DNA of 31,676 nucleotides from a virus. Below the pieces are notes generated by a model that had not been told where the DNA came from, did not search any database, and was given only the letters and a program-made list of their open reading frames with translations. Shown here piece by piece: positions 7,476 to 14,970 of this stretch (position 1 is its first letter; each line of letters starts with the position of its first letter). The position numbers and the translations under genes are program-made. Location: positions 1-31,676 of the IMG/VR virus record IMGVR_UViG_3300047562_004112. One strand, 5' to 3'.

Positions 7476-9077
7476 TCAAGTAATCTGTTGCCACTGAACA
7501 GCAGAGAGTGCTGATTGATTAGTTCCAGTAGTAGCTGCCACAATTACAAATTCATAAAAAATTCCATTAAATGGATCTCGTATAAGTTGATTTTCAAATG
7601 TAAGTTCTTGATTTTGTGGGGAGCTAACACTTTGATTCGATGAGCGAATAAATCCTTCATCTACTACATCACCACTGACAATAGCAGTAGGTGCTATATT
7701 ATACTCAACTGGTGAGTCTGCACCGGCTGAAGTCCAACTGCCGCCGGAGGTCACTGCACGCCGATATATTTTCCATGCATAAATGTCATTGGAACTTACA
7801 CTTAAACTCCAAGTCACAGGTATTACAATCGCATCAGGCATAGTGCTCTTAAGCCTAATAGAAAATACCGGAACAAAACTGTCATCATTGGGTAGAGACA
7901 CTGCCTGAGTAAAATCGTGCGCAGCACTTTTTTGTTCACCCGACAGTTGATAACCTCCTTCGGAAATGATTGAGGAACAAATCTGCCGCAGATTAGCTGC
8001 AGGACCTGTACTAATTAGTTCGTAACGAATAGGCAAGTTAGCAGTGCCCATATAAGTTGTAACATTTCCAGACTGATTGGCATGATTAAAAGTGTGACAT
8101 GTGTAAAAAACACCATTGATTACGAATCCCACTCTTACCGAACCCACACCTAGCCATTCTATATCCATCCAAAATATTTGATCTCTATCAACATTGAGAG
8201 TAATACCCGATGGATTATTGGCCCCTCCGGACCCATCTAACCGATCACCATTCCAAGAACTCTGAGCCACAGTTTCGTAGGTCAATGAACCAGTACTAGA
8301 ACTACGAATCACCATATTTTTAGTAGTTCCGTTGACTTCAAAATAAATTCCATTTTCGTCGTTGAAATATCCTACCCTTTGCGTGAGACCAGATGCAGGA
8401 GTATTGCCACAAAATGTGTTAAGAACTAATAAACTTTTACCTGGTTGATAAACAAAAGTTTTTACAGTTTCACGGTATACTGCATCACCAGACCCAGATA
8501 CACTCATAAGATAAGTGCTAGAATCGCTGTTATAGACTACATTACCCGAAGCCACTAAATTGCTGGCAAACTGATTGTGATCATAATACATGGTTCTAGT
8601 GTCAAACAATGTCAGCGGATTTGACACTCGCAATCGACCAAATGCATCCGATGTAGTGCCAGCAAAACCTGAAATTATCACATTTGCATCATCGGCCAAA
8701 ACAACATTAGCAGTGCCAGTAATACCTACATTACCGTCGACAGTTATTGATCCTCCACCATCAACTATAGTGACATTGGATGTAATTCCATTTATATTGC
8801 CTGTAATAGCGTCTACATTGACATTACCTGTTACTACCCATGGATCTGTACCCTGAAGCACCGTGACATTCCCAGACTCTATAATAACCGGTAGTTCTGT
8901 GCCTGATATATCTATGTTACCCAATGAACTAATTGATACATTACCCACAGAAACATTACCAACCAATGAAGCATTAGTTCGAATAAATACATTCCCAGTG
9001 GCTTCATCTAATTCTAATGCCTGGTTTATGTTCCGCAAATACCACGGAGAGACTTGGGAGGGGTTTGGTTCAGCCAT
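7476..9077 (-). CDS. Beta-rich virion/fibre-like protein
   Basis: 533 aa, low in charged residues and rich in G, N, S, T and V. Residues 40-150 contain irregular short repeats of a GNVxV/GNIxI type (for example VGNVSVGNVSISSLGNIDIS), suggesting stacked beta strands. Residues 160-370 form a longer beta-sandwich-like region (RVGYFNDENGIYFEVNG, WMDIEWLGVGSVRVGFVING) that I have seen in structural proteins of marine phages. A tail-fibre, head-fibre or decoration role is likely but unproven; there is no catalytic motif and no clear collagen repeat. Its ATG overlaps the upstream stop as TAATG, with AAAGGA in front. It sits at the 3' end of the internal-protein cluster and before the SNase and terminase. 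Confidence 0.7.
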   Translation of the reverse strand: MAEPNPSQVSPWYLRNINQALELDEATGNVFIRTNASLVGNVSVGNVSISSLGNIDISGTELPVIIESGNVTVLQGTDPWVVTGNVNVDAITGNINGITSNVTIVDGGGSITVDGNVGITGTANVVLADDANVIISGFAGTTSDAFGRLRVSNPLTLFDTRTMYYDHNQFASNLVASGNVVYNSDSSTYLMSVSGSGDAVYRETVKTFVYQPGKSLLVLNTFCGNTPASGLTQRVGYFNDENGIYFEVNGTTKNMVIRSSSTGSLTYETVAQSSWNGDRLDGSGGANNPSGITLNVDRDQIFWMDIEWLGVGSVRVGFVINGVFYTCHTFNHANQSGNVTTYMGTANLPIRYELISTGPAANLRQICSSIISEGGYQLSGEQKSAAHDFTQAVSLPNDDSFVPVFSIRLKSTMPDAIVIPVTWSLSVSSNDIYAWKIYRRAVTSGGSWTSAGADSPVEYNIAPTAIVSGDVVDEGFIRSSNQSVSSPQNQELTFENQLIRDPFNGIFYEFVIVAATTGTNQSALSAVQWQQIT

Positions 9078-9460
9078 TATTTGGGATATCCTTTAAAACT
9101 TTTAATTGGACTAGTTTTATTTATTGTTGTAGGTTCTTGACTTAATTGGGAACCTATAGCATGTTTACCCCCTGGCGTATGAGTCATTCGCAATGCTTGA
9201 TCAATTATATCGGTGTCTTGAGAATCAAAAGTAGAAACTACTGCATATTCTCCAAATGCACCTTCGCTGCTGAATTCTGAATCAAAAATTTGATCTTGAC
9301 TTTTTTCTCCCCTAGCTCTAGCAATTGCCACGCCAAATCGATATGTTCTATAGGGATCTTGTCCGGTCAACCCAGGAATAATAAAAGCATTTTTCATTGG
9401 ATCAGCAGTCACATCTGGTAATTGTGCTCTTTGTTCAACAATAAATTCTCGAGCTCTCAT
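9077..9460 (-). CDS. Putative internal head protein with CTS-like N-terminus (paralogue A)
   Basis: 127 aa, function not recognised. The N-terminus MRAREFIVEQ resembles the T4 capsid-targeting sequence MKTYQEFIAE and ends in I-V-E, which fits the (I/L)xE cleavage rule of the gp21 prohead protease. The C-terminus SPIKSFKGYPK matches SPVIGFKGYPR of the gene at 10434-10799, so the two are paralogues sharing both ends but differing in the middle. The body (YRTYRFGVAIARARGEKSQD, then an acidic DSQDTDIIDQAL stretch) shows no enzyme signature. The start overlaps the upstream stop as TGATG, and its own stop overlaps the next start, so the cluster is translationally coupled. Packaging into the head and release with the DNA are inferred. 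Confidence 0.72.
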   Translation of the reverse strand: MRAREFIVEQRAQLPDVTADPMKNAFIIPGLTGQDPYRTYRFGVAIARARGEKSQDQIFDSEFSSEGAFGEYAVVSTFDSQDTDIIDQALRMTHTPGGKHAIGSQLSQEPTTINKTSPIKSFKGYPK

Positions 9461-10437
9461 CAGCTTTTATTTCCCCAGTTTTTTGCACCTTTTTTACGAC
9501 ATTGAACTAATGCACCACTGGCATAAGCACTAGGCCAAACTTTATAGCGACTACGAACTTTATGATAACAGGCATCTTTCTTTTCAGCTAAAATTGAACT
9601 ACTGTATGCCGGACCACCGCATTCTGGACAGATCTGTTGTTCATTTATCACAGTCTTGTCAATATATTTGATTTTTCTATCTAGTCTATCAAATTGGTAT
9701 TCTATATCCACTGTTTCGCCCATTGGATAGGATCCTATAACATGAAATATGTCATTGTCTGCATGCCGTATACGGATATTTTTTAAATCTTTTGATTGCC
9801 AGTGGGTCAGCAATTTTATTTTAATTTTTTTTATTGTATCGTTATCTAGTGGACGAATTTCATATTGCTTGTTGTTTTCGTCCACAGAAGAGTCTTTTTT
9901 AGTTTTTACATTTATAGCTTTACCTGTGCGTTCAGGATTGGGATCTTCTCTGCGTTTTTTACTGGCAGCGTACCTTCGTCCTTTTTTACCCAATGCATGT
10001 GCTTTACTTTGCGGTAGACATTTAGGTTTGCCTTCACTGCTGTCCCCGCGTGCACATTGTCCACGGATTTTACCATCAGGACCAAATCGCACCCATTTTT
10101 CTTGAAACCATTTGCGCAAATTTTCATTGATGTGCTGTTCAAATTGTGTTGTAAATGATTCAGAAACTTTTTGACCCTGGCTCATTCTATACAAAATCTT
10201 AAGTTCGTCCATTAATGCTCGACCTGCTTGTTGCACATCACCTGTTCTTTGCATGACAATGTAAGCAGTTTCTATTGCTGCTAACATTTGCTCTTTACTA
10301 GGATGCCATCCGTCGAAACTTGGATGACTAAAAAGTCTCTCCATTTGAGGTAAAGTTTTAATCAACTGCTGTTTATAAGCATCAGCAGTTGATATGTCAT
10401 CTGTCAGATTTTCGATAACGAATTCGTAAAATTTCAT
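9460..10437 (-). CDS. Multi-module basic protein with CTS-like N-terminus (putative internal head protein)
   Basis: 325 aa. The N-terminus MKFYEFVIEN is CTS-like, although the cleavage tripeptide V-I-E deviates slightly from (I/L)xE. Residues 20-130 are helical. Residues about 108-170 form a basic module (LRKWFQEKWVRFGPDGKIRG, then cysteines and KKGRRYAASKKRREDPNPER) of a kind I have seen in many marine phage proteins. A CPECGG zinc-knuckle-like motif lies near residue 270. The last about 40 residues (DACYHKVRSRYKVWPSAYAS, then ending GAKNWGNKS) are a second widespread unnamed module. The architecture suggests a nucleic-acid-binding protein carried in the head; enzymatic function is not evident. 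Its start overlaps the previous stop as ATGA. Confidence 0.72.
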   Translation of the reverse strand: MKFYEFVIENLTDDISTADAYKQQLIKTLPQMERLFSHPSFDGWHPSKEQMLAAIETAYIVMQRTGDVQQAGRALMDELKILYRMSQGQKVSESFTTQFEQHINENLRKWFQEKWVRFGPDGKIRGQCARGDSSEGKPKCLPQSKAHALGKKGRRYAASKKRREDPNPERTGKAINVKTKKDSSVDENNKQYEIRPLDNDTIKKIKIKLLTHWQSKDLKNIRIRHADNDIFHVIGSYPMGETVDIEYQFDRLDRKIKYIDKTVINEQQICPECGGPAYSSSILAEKKDACYHKVRSRYKVWPSAYASGALVQCRKKGAKNWGNKS

Positions 10438-10799
10438 CGAGGATACCCTTTAAACCCTATTACAGGACTTTTAATATTAGTGTCAGGGGATTCCATGCTG
10501 CCGGGCTCGATAAGATATTTAGATTTTAATTTTAATTTTTTAAGTGATCTTAAAATTTTTTCTTTTTCTACTTGAGTATACGCACCAAAATACGCTTGAT
10601 CGTTAATCCAACTGGCCGGATCTAAATCTTTAAGCATGGTTTCGTCGGCACCCATAAGTGTTCCTGCTCTATATAAATCATAGTACTTGTTGATGTCTTT
10701 GCCTGTAATTGCGCCAGGGTTAGCATAGTCGTATGTTGGATGCAACTTACCATCTATACTATCGTAACGACCCTCTTTAATAAATTCTTTGGCTCTCAT
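10434..10799 (-). CDS. Putative internal head protein with CTS-like N-terminus (paralogue B)
   Basis: 121 aa from the ATG at 10799; a GTG at 10808 in the same frame would add three residues but lies inside the upstream gene. The N-terminus MRAKEFIKEG is CTS-like with I-K-E before the predicted gp21 cut. The C-terminus SPVIGFKGYPR matches paralogue A (9077-9460). The middle (DLDPASWINDQAYFGAYTQV, followed by a basic KKLKLKSKYL) differs from A. Function is unknown. The pairing of constant ends with a variable middle suggests a family whose ends handle targeting or assembly while the middle carries the effector function; this is inference. The ATG lies 2 nt after the preceding TAA. Confidence 0.72.
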   Translation of the reverse strand: MRAKEFIKEGRYDSIDGKLHPTYDYANPGAITGKDINKYYDLYRAGTLMGADETMLKDLDPASWINDQAYFGAYTQVEKEKILRSLKKLKLKSKYLIEPGSMESPDTNIKSPVIGFKGYPR

Positions 10800-10801
10800 T
10801 A

Positions 10802-11446
10802 TTACCACATTCTACAAGACCAGTAACGTGCTTTAGTGCGCGGTCCTGGATTGTCACAATTATGTCTTGCACGAAAACTGCGTCTACGGTCAGGATTTGA
10901 TTTTTTAATCTTCATAGTTTTTTGTCCTGCTCGTCGTGCAGAAGTGCCACCATGCCCAAAATTTACTTTTTTAATATTACCGGTGCCCGGATCTTTTACA
11001 TAGACTTTAAATTTTTTAACATCGCCACGCATGGGTTTACCCAATGGAACCTTACGGCCCTGATATTCTGCTTCGTCTAATTCCAAAGGTCGTAGATGTT
11101 TAAATTTGGGATCTGTATAAATTTGTCTTTCTGGCGGAGTAGTAACTATTGGCTTTTCATCATCGTCAGTGTCTTGAGTAATGTCTTTATCATAGCCAAT
11201 ATCTAATTCAACATCGCCTTCATTATCTGCATCTTTTTCGGATTCATCCTCTAACATGTTCCACGATTCTAGAATACGATAGATTTCATCTGAACTATCT
11301 AATAGAAGATTACCCTGTTCATCTAGATCCAAAATATAAGTTTCTAATAGGGTCATGTCTTCTAATTCAATGCCAATATTGTCACCTATGGCAGGATTGT
11401 GATACCATTGTTCTGCTTCTATTAGATAGTGTCTAAGATTTTTCAT
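10802..11446 (-). CDS. Putative internal head protein with CTS-like N-terminus and cationic Cys-containing C-terminal module
   Basis: 214 aa. It begins MKNLRHYLIEAEQ, with L-I-E as a predicted gp21 site after residue 10. Residues 20-110 are very acidic (many D/E, including DDDEKP). Residues about 125-214 are a strongly basic module: PLGKPMRGDVKKFKVYVKD, then MKIKKSNPDRRRSFRARHNC, ending ARYWSCRMW. I recall this SFRARHNCDNPGP...YWSCKMW module as widespread and unnamed in marine phages, also attached to other proteins; its conserved Cys/His suggest metal or nucleic-acid binding. The acidic front may neutralise the basic tail. ATG 11446 has AGGA upstream and starts 4 nt before the end of the intercistronic gap after the 529-aa gene. 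Confidence 0.72.
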   Translation of the reverse strand: MKNLRHYLIEAEQWYHNPAIGDNIGIELEDMTLLETYILDLDEQGNLLLDSSDEIYRILESWNMLEDESEKDADNEGDVELDIGYDKDITQDTDDDEKPIVTTPPERQIYTDPKFKHLRPLELDEAEYQGRKVPLGKPMRGDVKKFKVYVKDPGTGNIKKVNFGHGGTSARRAGQKTMKIKKSNPDRRRSFRARHNCDNPGPRTKARYWSCRMW

Positions 11447-11449
11447 ATT

Positions 11450-13039
11450 TTATCCTAGCATTTTTTTCAATTGAGCTAACTCGTCATCTTCAGACATTTG
11501 TCTGTCCAATTGACTAGCTATTACCGGAACTGTGGTTTGGCCGGTACTCTTGGGACGGTTTAAACCACCACTGTACTGTAATGCATCATCATTGTATTCT
11601 GTGTTGGTAGGCCAGTCTGGTTTATTCTCGTCGACCATTTCTGCACAACCACAGGGTTCTTGACCGCATACCGGACAGGTGTGGTCGTCATCATGACTAT
11701 GATCATCACCATGCATACCTGCCAAATTCAATAAATCGGCGATTCTTTCTGCATCGTCATCTGTGGCTGAAATATTAATTGATTTTTCAATTTCGCCAGT
11801 CTCGGACCTATTTTGTGTAACAGTAATAGACAATGATTCAGAGATAATGTTTTCTAATTCTCTATTCCAACTGTCATAGATACCCTTGCCAAACGAAACC
11901 CCTTTGGCCTTACCTTTTGATTTATTTTCGCCATCACCGACAGCCACACTGCCTGATGTTGTAGTTTCGTCAACTTTTTTCTCTACATGTTTAGGTAGAC
12001 CTTTTCTTTTTGTTTTGGCAAATTTTTCTAATTCAGCAGTACTCATGTCCATCATTTCAGAAGAAGCAGTTCCTTTCTTGGGACGATGACCTTCTCTTTT
12101 GGCTTTTAATGCAATAGCAGCAGCTTGTTGTTGTGCACCACTAACAGCTTTTTCTTTCAATGGGCTATTTTCTTTGCTGGCCATATAATCACGGGCAGTA
12201 TCAAGATAATCCACAGCCTTGGTAATCTTAGACTGTACCCATTCAGGTAGATTTTCTTCGCTGTCTAGGATACTTCTTAATTCGTTGGCAGCGTCTTCTG
12301 CTGTTTTTAATTGTTGTTGCGCCATATCCCCTTCGCGATCATATTCGCCGCGATCTGCTGGATGAATCATTTCGTCGTCGAGTTCTTCTTTGACTTTTTT
12401 AGGACGACCTCTTTTAACTGGTTCTTTACCAGGTTCAACATCGCTGATTTTGTGTACACTTCGCGGTCCTTTCCAATCGGGAACTTTTATTTTTCCAAAT
12501 GGTGCATCATAGGTATGTTTGGGACCTGTTGGACGCCCTGGACCAGTTGCTTCTTCATCATCCTGTACTTCGCCAGTGTTGACATCATATCGCTGTGTAT
12601 GCTTTAGACCAGTGGCAGTAGTTTCTATATCACCTTTTTTTCCTTTGCGTACTTGCGCTTCTCTGACTGGATATGTTTTGCCATCTACTTCAAATTCTTT
12701 TTTACCAGTGGCACGAGCATTGGCCAGTTCACCAGAAAACTCGTTGCCTTCTTCCATGTCATCTTCGTTGACATCTTCTTTAGCACGCAGTTTGGCTAGC
12801 ACAGCGCCTGCAACTTTTTCGCCTTTTTCTTTTGAACCGTAACGCTCAGCTGCTGACCTGGCAATCTTCTCAAAGTTCCTGCCAGGCTTGCCAATGTCTT
12901 TACCGGCACGAGCCGCCTTGGCCGAGTAACTTGCTTCATCAATTTCACTTTCAACAGCAACAGTTCTATCTTCGTTGATAATTGATTTTTGTTGTGTAAT
13001 ATCAGCAAGTTTCTTATTTAAATCGTAAAAAAATGTCAT
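11450..13039 (-). CDS. Large charged head-associated protein (core/internal protein candidate)
   Basis: 529 aa from the ATG at 13039 (GAGGATAAAGAC in front, 4 nt after the upstream TAA); an upstream GTG at 13063 lies in the previous gene and is less likely. It starts MTFFYDLNKKLADITQQ and reaches I-N-E around residue 23, a possible gp21 site. Recognisable conserved segments are ARAGKDIGKPGRNFEKIARS with YGSKEKGEKVAGAVLAKLR (about 38-82), LPEWVQSKITKAVDYLDTAR (about 266-285) and an HGDDHSHDDDHTCPVCGQEP stretch with Cys/His pairs near 440-460. These modules recur in T4-like marine phage core, scaffold or internal head proteins. Composition is helical, K/E-rich and low in aromatics, as in prohead core proteins. 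Exact function is unknown. Confidence 0.72.
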   Translation of the reverse strand: MTFFYDLNKKLADITQQKSIINEDRTVAVESEIDEASYSAKAARAGKDIGKPGRNFEKIARSAAERYGSKEKGEKVAGAVLAKLRAKEDVNEDDMEEGNEFSGELANARATGKKEFEVDGKTYPVREAQVRKGKKGDIETTATGLKHTQRYDVNTGEVQDDEEATGPGRPTGPKHTYDAPFGKIKVPDWKGPRSVHKISDVEPGKEPVKRGRPKKVKEELDDEMIHPADRGEYDREGDMAQQQLKTAEDAANELRSILDSEENLPEWVQSKITKAVDYLDTARDYMASKENSPLKEKAVSGAQQQAAAIALKAKREGHRPKKGTASSEMMDMSTAELEKFAKTKRKGLPKHVEKKVDETTTSGSVAVGDGENKSKGKAKGVSFGKGIYDSWNRELENIISESLSITVTQNRSETGEIEKSINISATDDDAERIADLLNLAGMHGDDHSHDDDHTCPVCGQEPCGCAEMVDENKPDWPTNTEYNDDALQYSGGLNRPKSTGQTTVPVIASQLDRQMSEDDELAQLKKMLG

Positions 13040-13043
13040 GTCT

Positions 13044-13652
13044 TTATCCTCGTGGTTGAGCACCAGTGGCTGGTTTTGGTGGTCTCTTTATGTTAGAAAT
13101 TGGACTAACTGTACCTTGCGGCAACTTGTCAGTGGTTTCTGCTGCGGGGGTTTTACCACCTGCCACAGTAAAGTCTGATCTATAGGCATTTTTCAACACT
13201 GCGTGATCATATGGCCCAGTGCTGTAATCTTTCTTTAACTCATTTTGTTCTGAATTATTAGCAGGATAATCGGTGTCAGTTAAGAGATCTTTATTTTCAC
13301 TATTGATCGCTTCAATTTCACGATTCATGCTGTCATCATAACGAAGATCAATCATTCTCACTAAACTGGGATTCATTCCCATTATCTGTGCTAATTGCTG
13401 TATCTGTGGCTCAATGGCCGGATATCTAAATGTCACATCAACACTGGTAATTGCTTGATTTCTTTCGTCGGGAAAATCTTTCAATGTAGTCAATATGGGT
13501 GTGGTCTTGGGTTTTGACATTTTTACAATGTCAAATTGACTGAGTTTCTTTTCTAAATCAGAAAAAAAACCGTCATTGACCTCACCTACAACCTTAATTC
13601 TGTAGTCATAGGTCTTTTGACTTTCTGTTAGGTAATGCTGAAATGTTTTCAT
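13044..13652 (-). CDS. Virion/head-associated protein with CTS-like N-terminus
   Basis: 202 aa. The N-terminus MKTFQHYLTESQK is the closest in the window to the T4 CTS MKTYQEFIAE, with L-T-E as the predicted gp21 site. The following domain (YDYRIKVVGEVNDGFFSDLE, then SKPKTTPILTTLKDFPDERN and FRYPAIEPQIQQLAQIMGM) looks like a small alpha/beta fold. I recall homologues in uncultured marine T4-like phages without assigned function. The C-terminus is proline-rich and disordered. A late-promoter-like AATAAATA lies upstream, with a 16-nt predicted leader that holds AGGA, so this is probably the first gene of the internal-protein operon. Confidence 0.75.
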   Translation of the reverse strand: MKTFQHYLTESQKTYDYRIKVVGEVNDGFFSDLEKKLSQFDIVKMSKPKTTPILTTLKDFPDERNQAITSVDVTFRYPAIEPQIQQLAQIMGMNPSLVRMIDLRYDDSMNREIEAINSENKDLLTDTDYPANNSEQNELKKDYSTGPYDHAVLKNAYRSDFTVAGGKTPAAETTDKLPQGTVSPISNIKRPPKPATGAQPRG

Positions 13653-13673
13653 TTGGTCTATAATCCTATAAAA

Positions 13674-13681
13674 TATTTATT
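13674..13681 (-). promoter_or_regulatory. Late-promoter-like octamer AATAAATA before the internal-protein cluster
   Basis: 7/8 match to TATAAATA, overlapping the stop codon of the gp16-like gene. The predicted start lies about 16 nt before ATG 13652, a leader length like those of the sheath and gp19 promoters. AGGA falls within the leader. Confidence 0.45.
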
Positions 13682-14168
13682 CTTTTTTAGAATTTTGCCT
13701 GCGATCGGCCAATAACTTTTCTAATAGCTCATTGCGACTTAACACTTGTCCTTCTCCCAATGGCACGTTAGTATTTGAATCACCGTCTGTGGCCTGTTGA
13801 TCCAGTCTGGCTTTCTTTAATTGCAATTCTACCATACGCAATTTTTTGTTTATCTTTGCTGTTCTTGCAGTAATAGCATGCCCTAACATATTACCTGCCA
13901 CAGAAAATATTTCTCCAGCAAATCTACTGTCAACATTAAATCCCAAATCCATTAGATCTTGGAATTTTTCTTGAGCAAGACTGGCTAGCTCGTCTAATTC
14001 GTTATCGCTGTTGTCAAGGTCTTTGACCATTGGCAAAGCTTGATCAATTTTATCAATGGCTTGGTCAAGTTGTGTTATTACTTGCTGAGATTCTGCTACC
14101 TGTGTTTTAATTTCTTCAACGGGTATATCATCGGGTAAATCAAATAGTTGTTTAAGTTTATCGGTCAT
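13677..14168 (-). CDS. 16: gp16-like terminase small subunit candidate
   Basis: 163 aa, the same length as T4 gp16 (164 aa). The fold is predicted to be long helices: residues 20-60 form a coiled-coil-like stretch (AESQQVITQLDQAIDKIDQA), followed by a central segment AQEKFQDLMDLGFNVDSRFA leading to GEIFSVAGNMLGHAI and a charged helix INKKLRMVELQLKKARLDQQ. This order (helix, A-x-x-x-x-E-V/I-A-G-x-L-like core, basic helix, flexible tail) matches gp16 proteins, which form rings that regulate gp17. It lies next to gp4 rather than gp17. No catalytic motif is expected. ATG 14168 lacks a Shine-Dalgarno but coincides with the predicted start of a late promoter. A different small structural role remains possible. 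Confidence 0.68.
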   Translation of the reverse strand: MTDKLKQLFDLPDDIPVEEIKTQVAESQQVITQLDQAIDKIDQALPMVKDLDNSDNELDELASLAQEKFQDLMDLGFNVDSRFAGEIFSVAGNMLGHAITARTAKINKKLRMVELQLKKARLDQQATDGDSNTNVPLGEGQVLSRNELLEKLLADRRQNSKKE

Positions 14169-14173
14169 ACCGA

Positions 14174-14181
14174 TATTTATC
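14174..14181 (-). promoter_or_regulatory. Late-promoter-like octamer GATAAATA before gp16
   Basis: 7/8 match to the T4 late consensus. Its last base is exactly 6 nt from the A of ATG 14168, so transcription is predicted to begin at the start codon (leaderless). It sits within an inverted repeat CCGATA-TT-TATCGG (14170-14183). Confidence 0.45.
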
Positions 14182-14611
14182 GGCCTTTTCCTTGATGAAA
14201 CATATCAGATTCATTGATAACACGAAAAACTAGACCATGTTTTTTACACCATTTGACTGCCTGATCCCATTTGGCATAATTTACTGCCACAACTGCTCGC
14301 TGTCTTTCATTCATGCGACCTTCTATTAGACTTTGATTGCGAGGTTTAATCTCGATCAGTTCAGCTCGAACTGTATTGTCTTTGGTTCTGTATGTTACTA
14401 GAAAATCTGGAACATACATGCTCATTTTGCCAGTTACTGGATTTCTATATGGAATACTAATACTTTCACTGGCCCATTGCAATATGTTATCATTGGTATC
14501 AGCGAATCGCATAAAGGCATGTTCCCAACTGCTGCGGTATTTGGGAGACTTTTTTCCAACATACTTATCGGGATTTTGCAGTTTGTAAATTCCCTGTGCC
14601 CATTTATTCAT
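14177..14611 (-). CDS. 4: gp4, head completion protein (TnsA-like nuclease fold)
   Basis: 144 aa, close to T4 gp4 (150 aa), a head-completion protein that acts after packaging and has a TnsA/PD-(D/E)xK endonuclease-like fold. Characteristic stretches are NPDKYVGKKSPKYRSSWEHA (14-33), ILQWASESISIPYRNPVTGK, MYVPDFLVTY (catalytic Asp) and AELIEIKP (Glu-x-Lys) about residues 80-95, followed by KWDQAVKWCKKHGLVFRVI near the end. The family normally seals the head-neck vertex and allows tail joining. The start overlaps the preceding stop as ATGA, so translation is coupled to the 119-aa gene. The PD-ExK-like residues appear intact. Confidence 0.92.
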   Translation of the reverse strand: MNKWAQGIYKLQNPDKYVGKKSPKYRSSWEHAFMRFADTNDNILQWASESISIPYRNPVTGKMSMYVPDFLVTYRTKDNTVRAELIEIKPRNQSLIEGRMNERQRAVVAVNYAKWDQAVKWCKKHGLVFRVINESDMFHQGKGR

Positions 14612-14967
14612 GCTTTGACATTTCTGGCAGTATAAAAATTAGGAACTACAGCATTACTATAGCCCAACAATGTGCTGCCACTTCTTAGACCATTGAGATA
14701 ATAAGCCAGTGTTGCAGTTATCTGTATTTGATTTTGGTCTTGTATTTGACTTAATAATGTCAATACCGGAGTACCACTTTGTTCGGCAATTCTAAATAGT
14801 GTAACTGTAAAATTACCAGCAGCCTCTGCAGTGGTGAATACACTACGGAAAAAGCTGTAAACTACATCGTATTCCTCAACCGGAACATCAATATCAAAAT
14901 TATAAAAATTATCAAAAACCCTGACTGTTAGATCAGTTTTGGGATTGGCATAATTAACTGTTGTCAT
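14608..14967 (-). CDS. Small virion-associated protein of unknown function
   Basis: 119 aa, no known function. It looks mixed alpha/beta with little charge: VRVFDNFYNFDIDVPVEEYD, then YSFFRSVFTTAEAAGNFTVT and LAYYLNGLRSGSTLLGYSNA. I recall closely similar proteins in many uncultured T4-like marine phages, always beside the tube and gp4 genes, which points to a baseplate, tail or neck part. It begins 3 nt after the tube-like gene stop and overlaps gp4 by 4 nt. No signal peptide or membrane segment. Confidence 0.7.
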   Translation of the reverse strand: MTTVNYANPKTDLTVRVFDNFYNFDIDVPVEEYDVVYSFFRSVFTTAEAAGNFTVTLFRIAEQSGTPVLTLLSQIQDQNQIQITATLAYYLNGLRSGSTLLGYSNAVVPNFYTARNVKA

Positions 14968-14970
14968 AAA

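Noticed and set aside
8680-9000. Short repeats in the beta-rich gene considered as CRISPR or DNA repeats
   Set aside because: Irregular and in frame with protein GNVxV repeats; no constant direct repeat or spacer.
8590-9096. Plus-strand ORFs within the beta-rich gene
   Set aside because: Shadows created by repeated GNV-type codons read in antisense.
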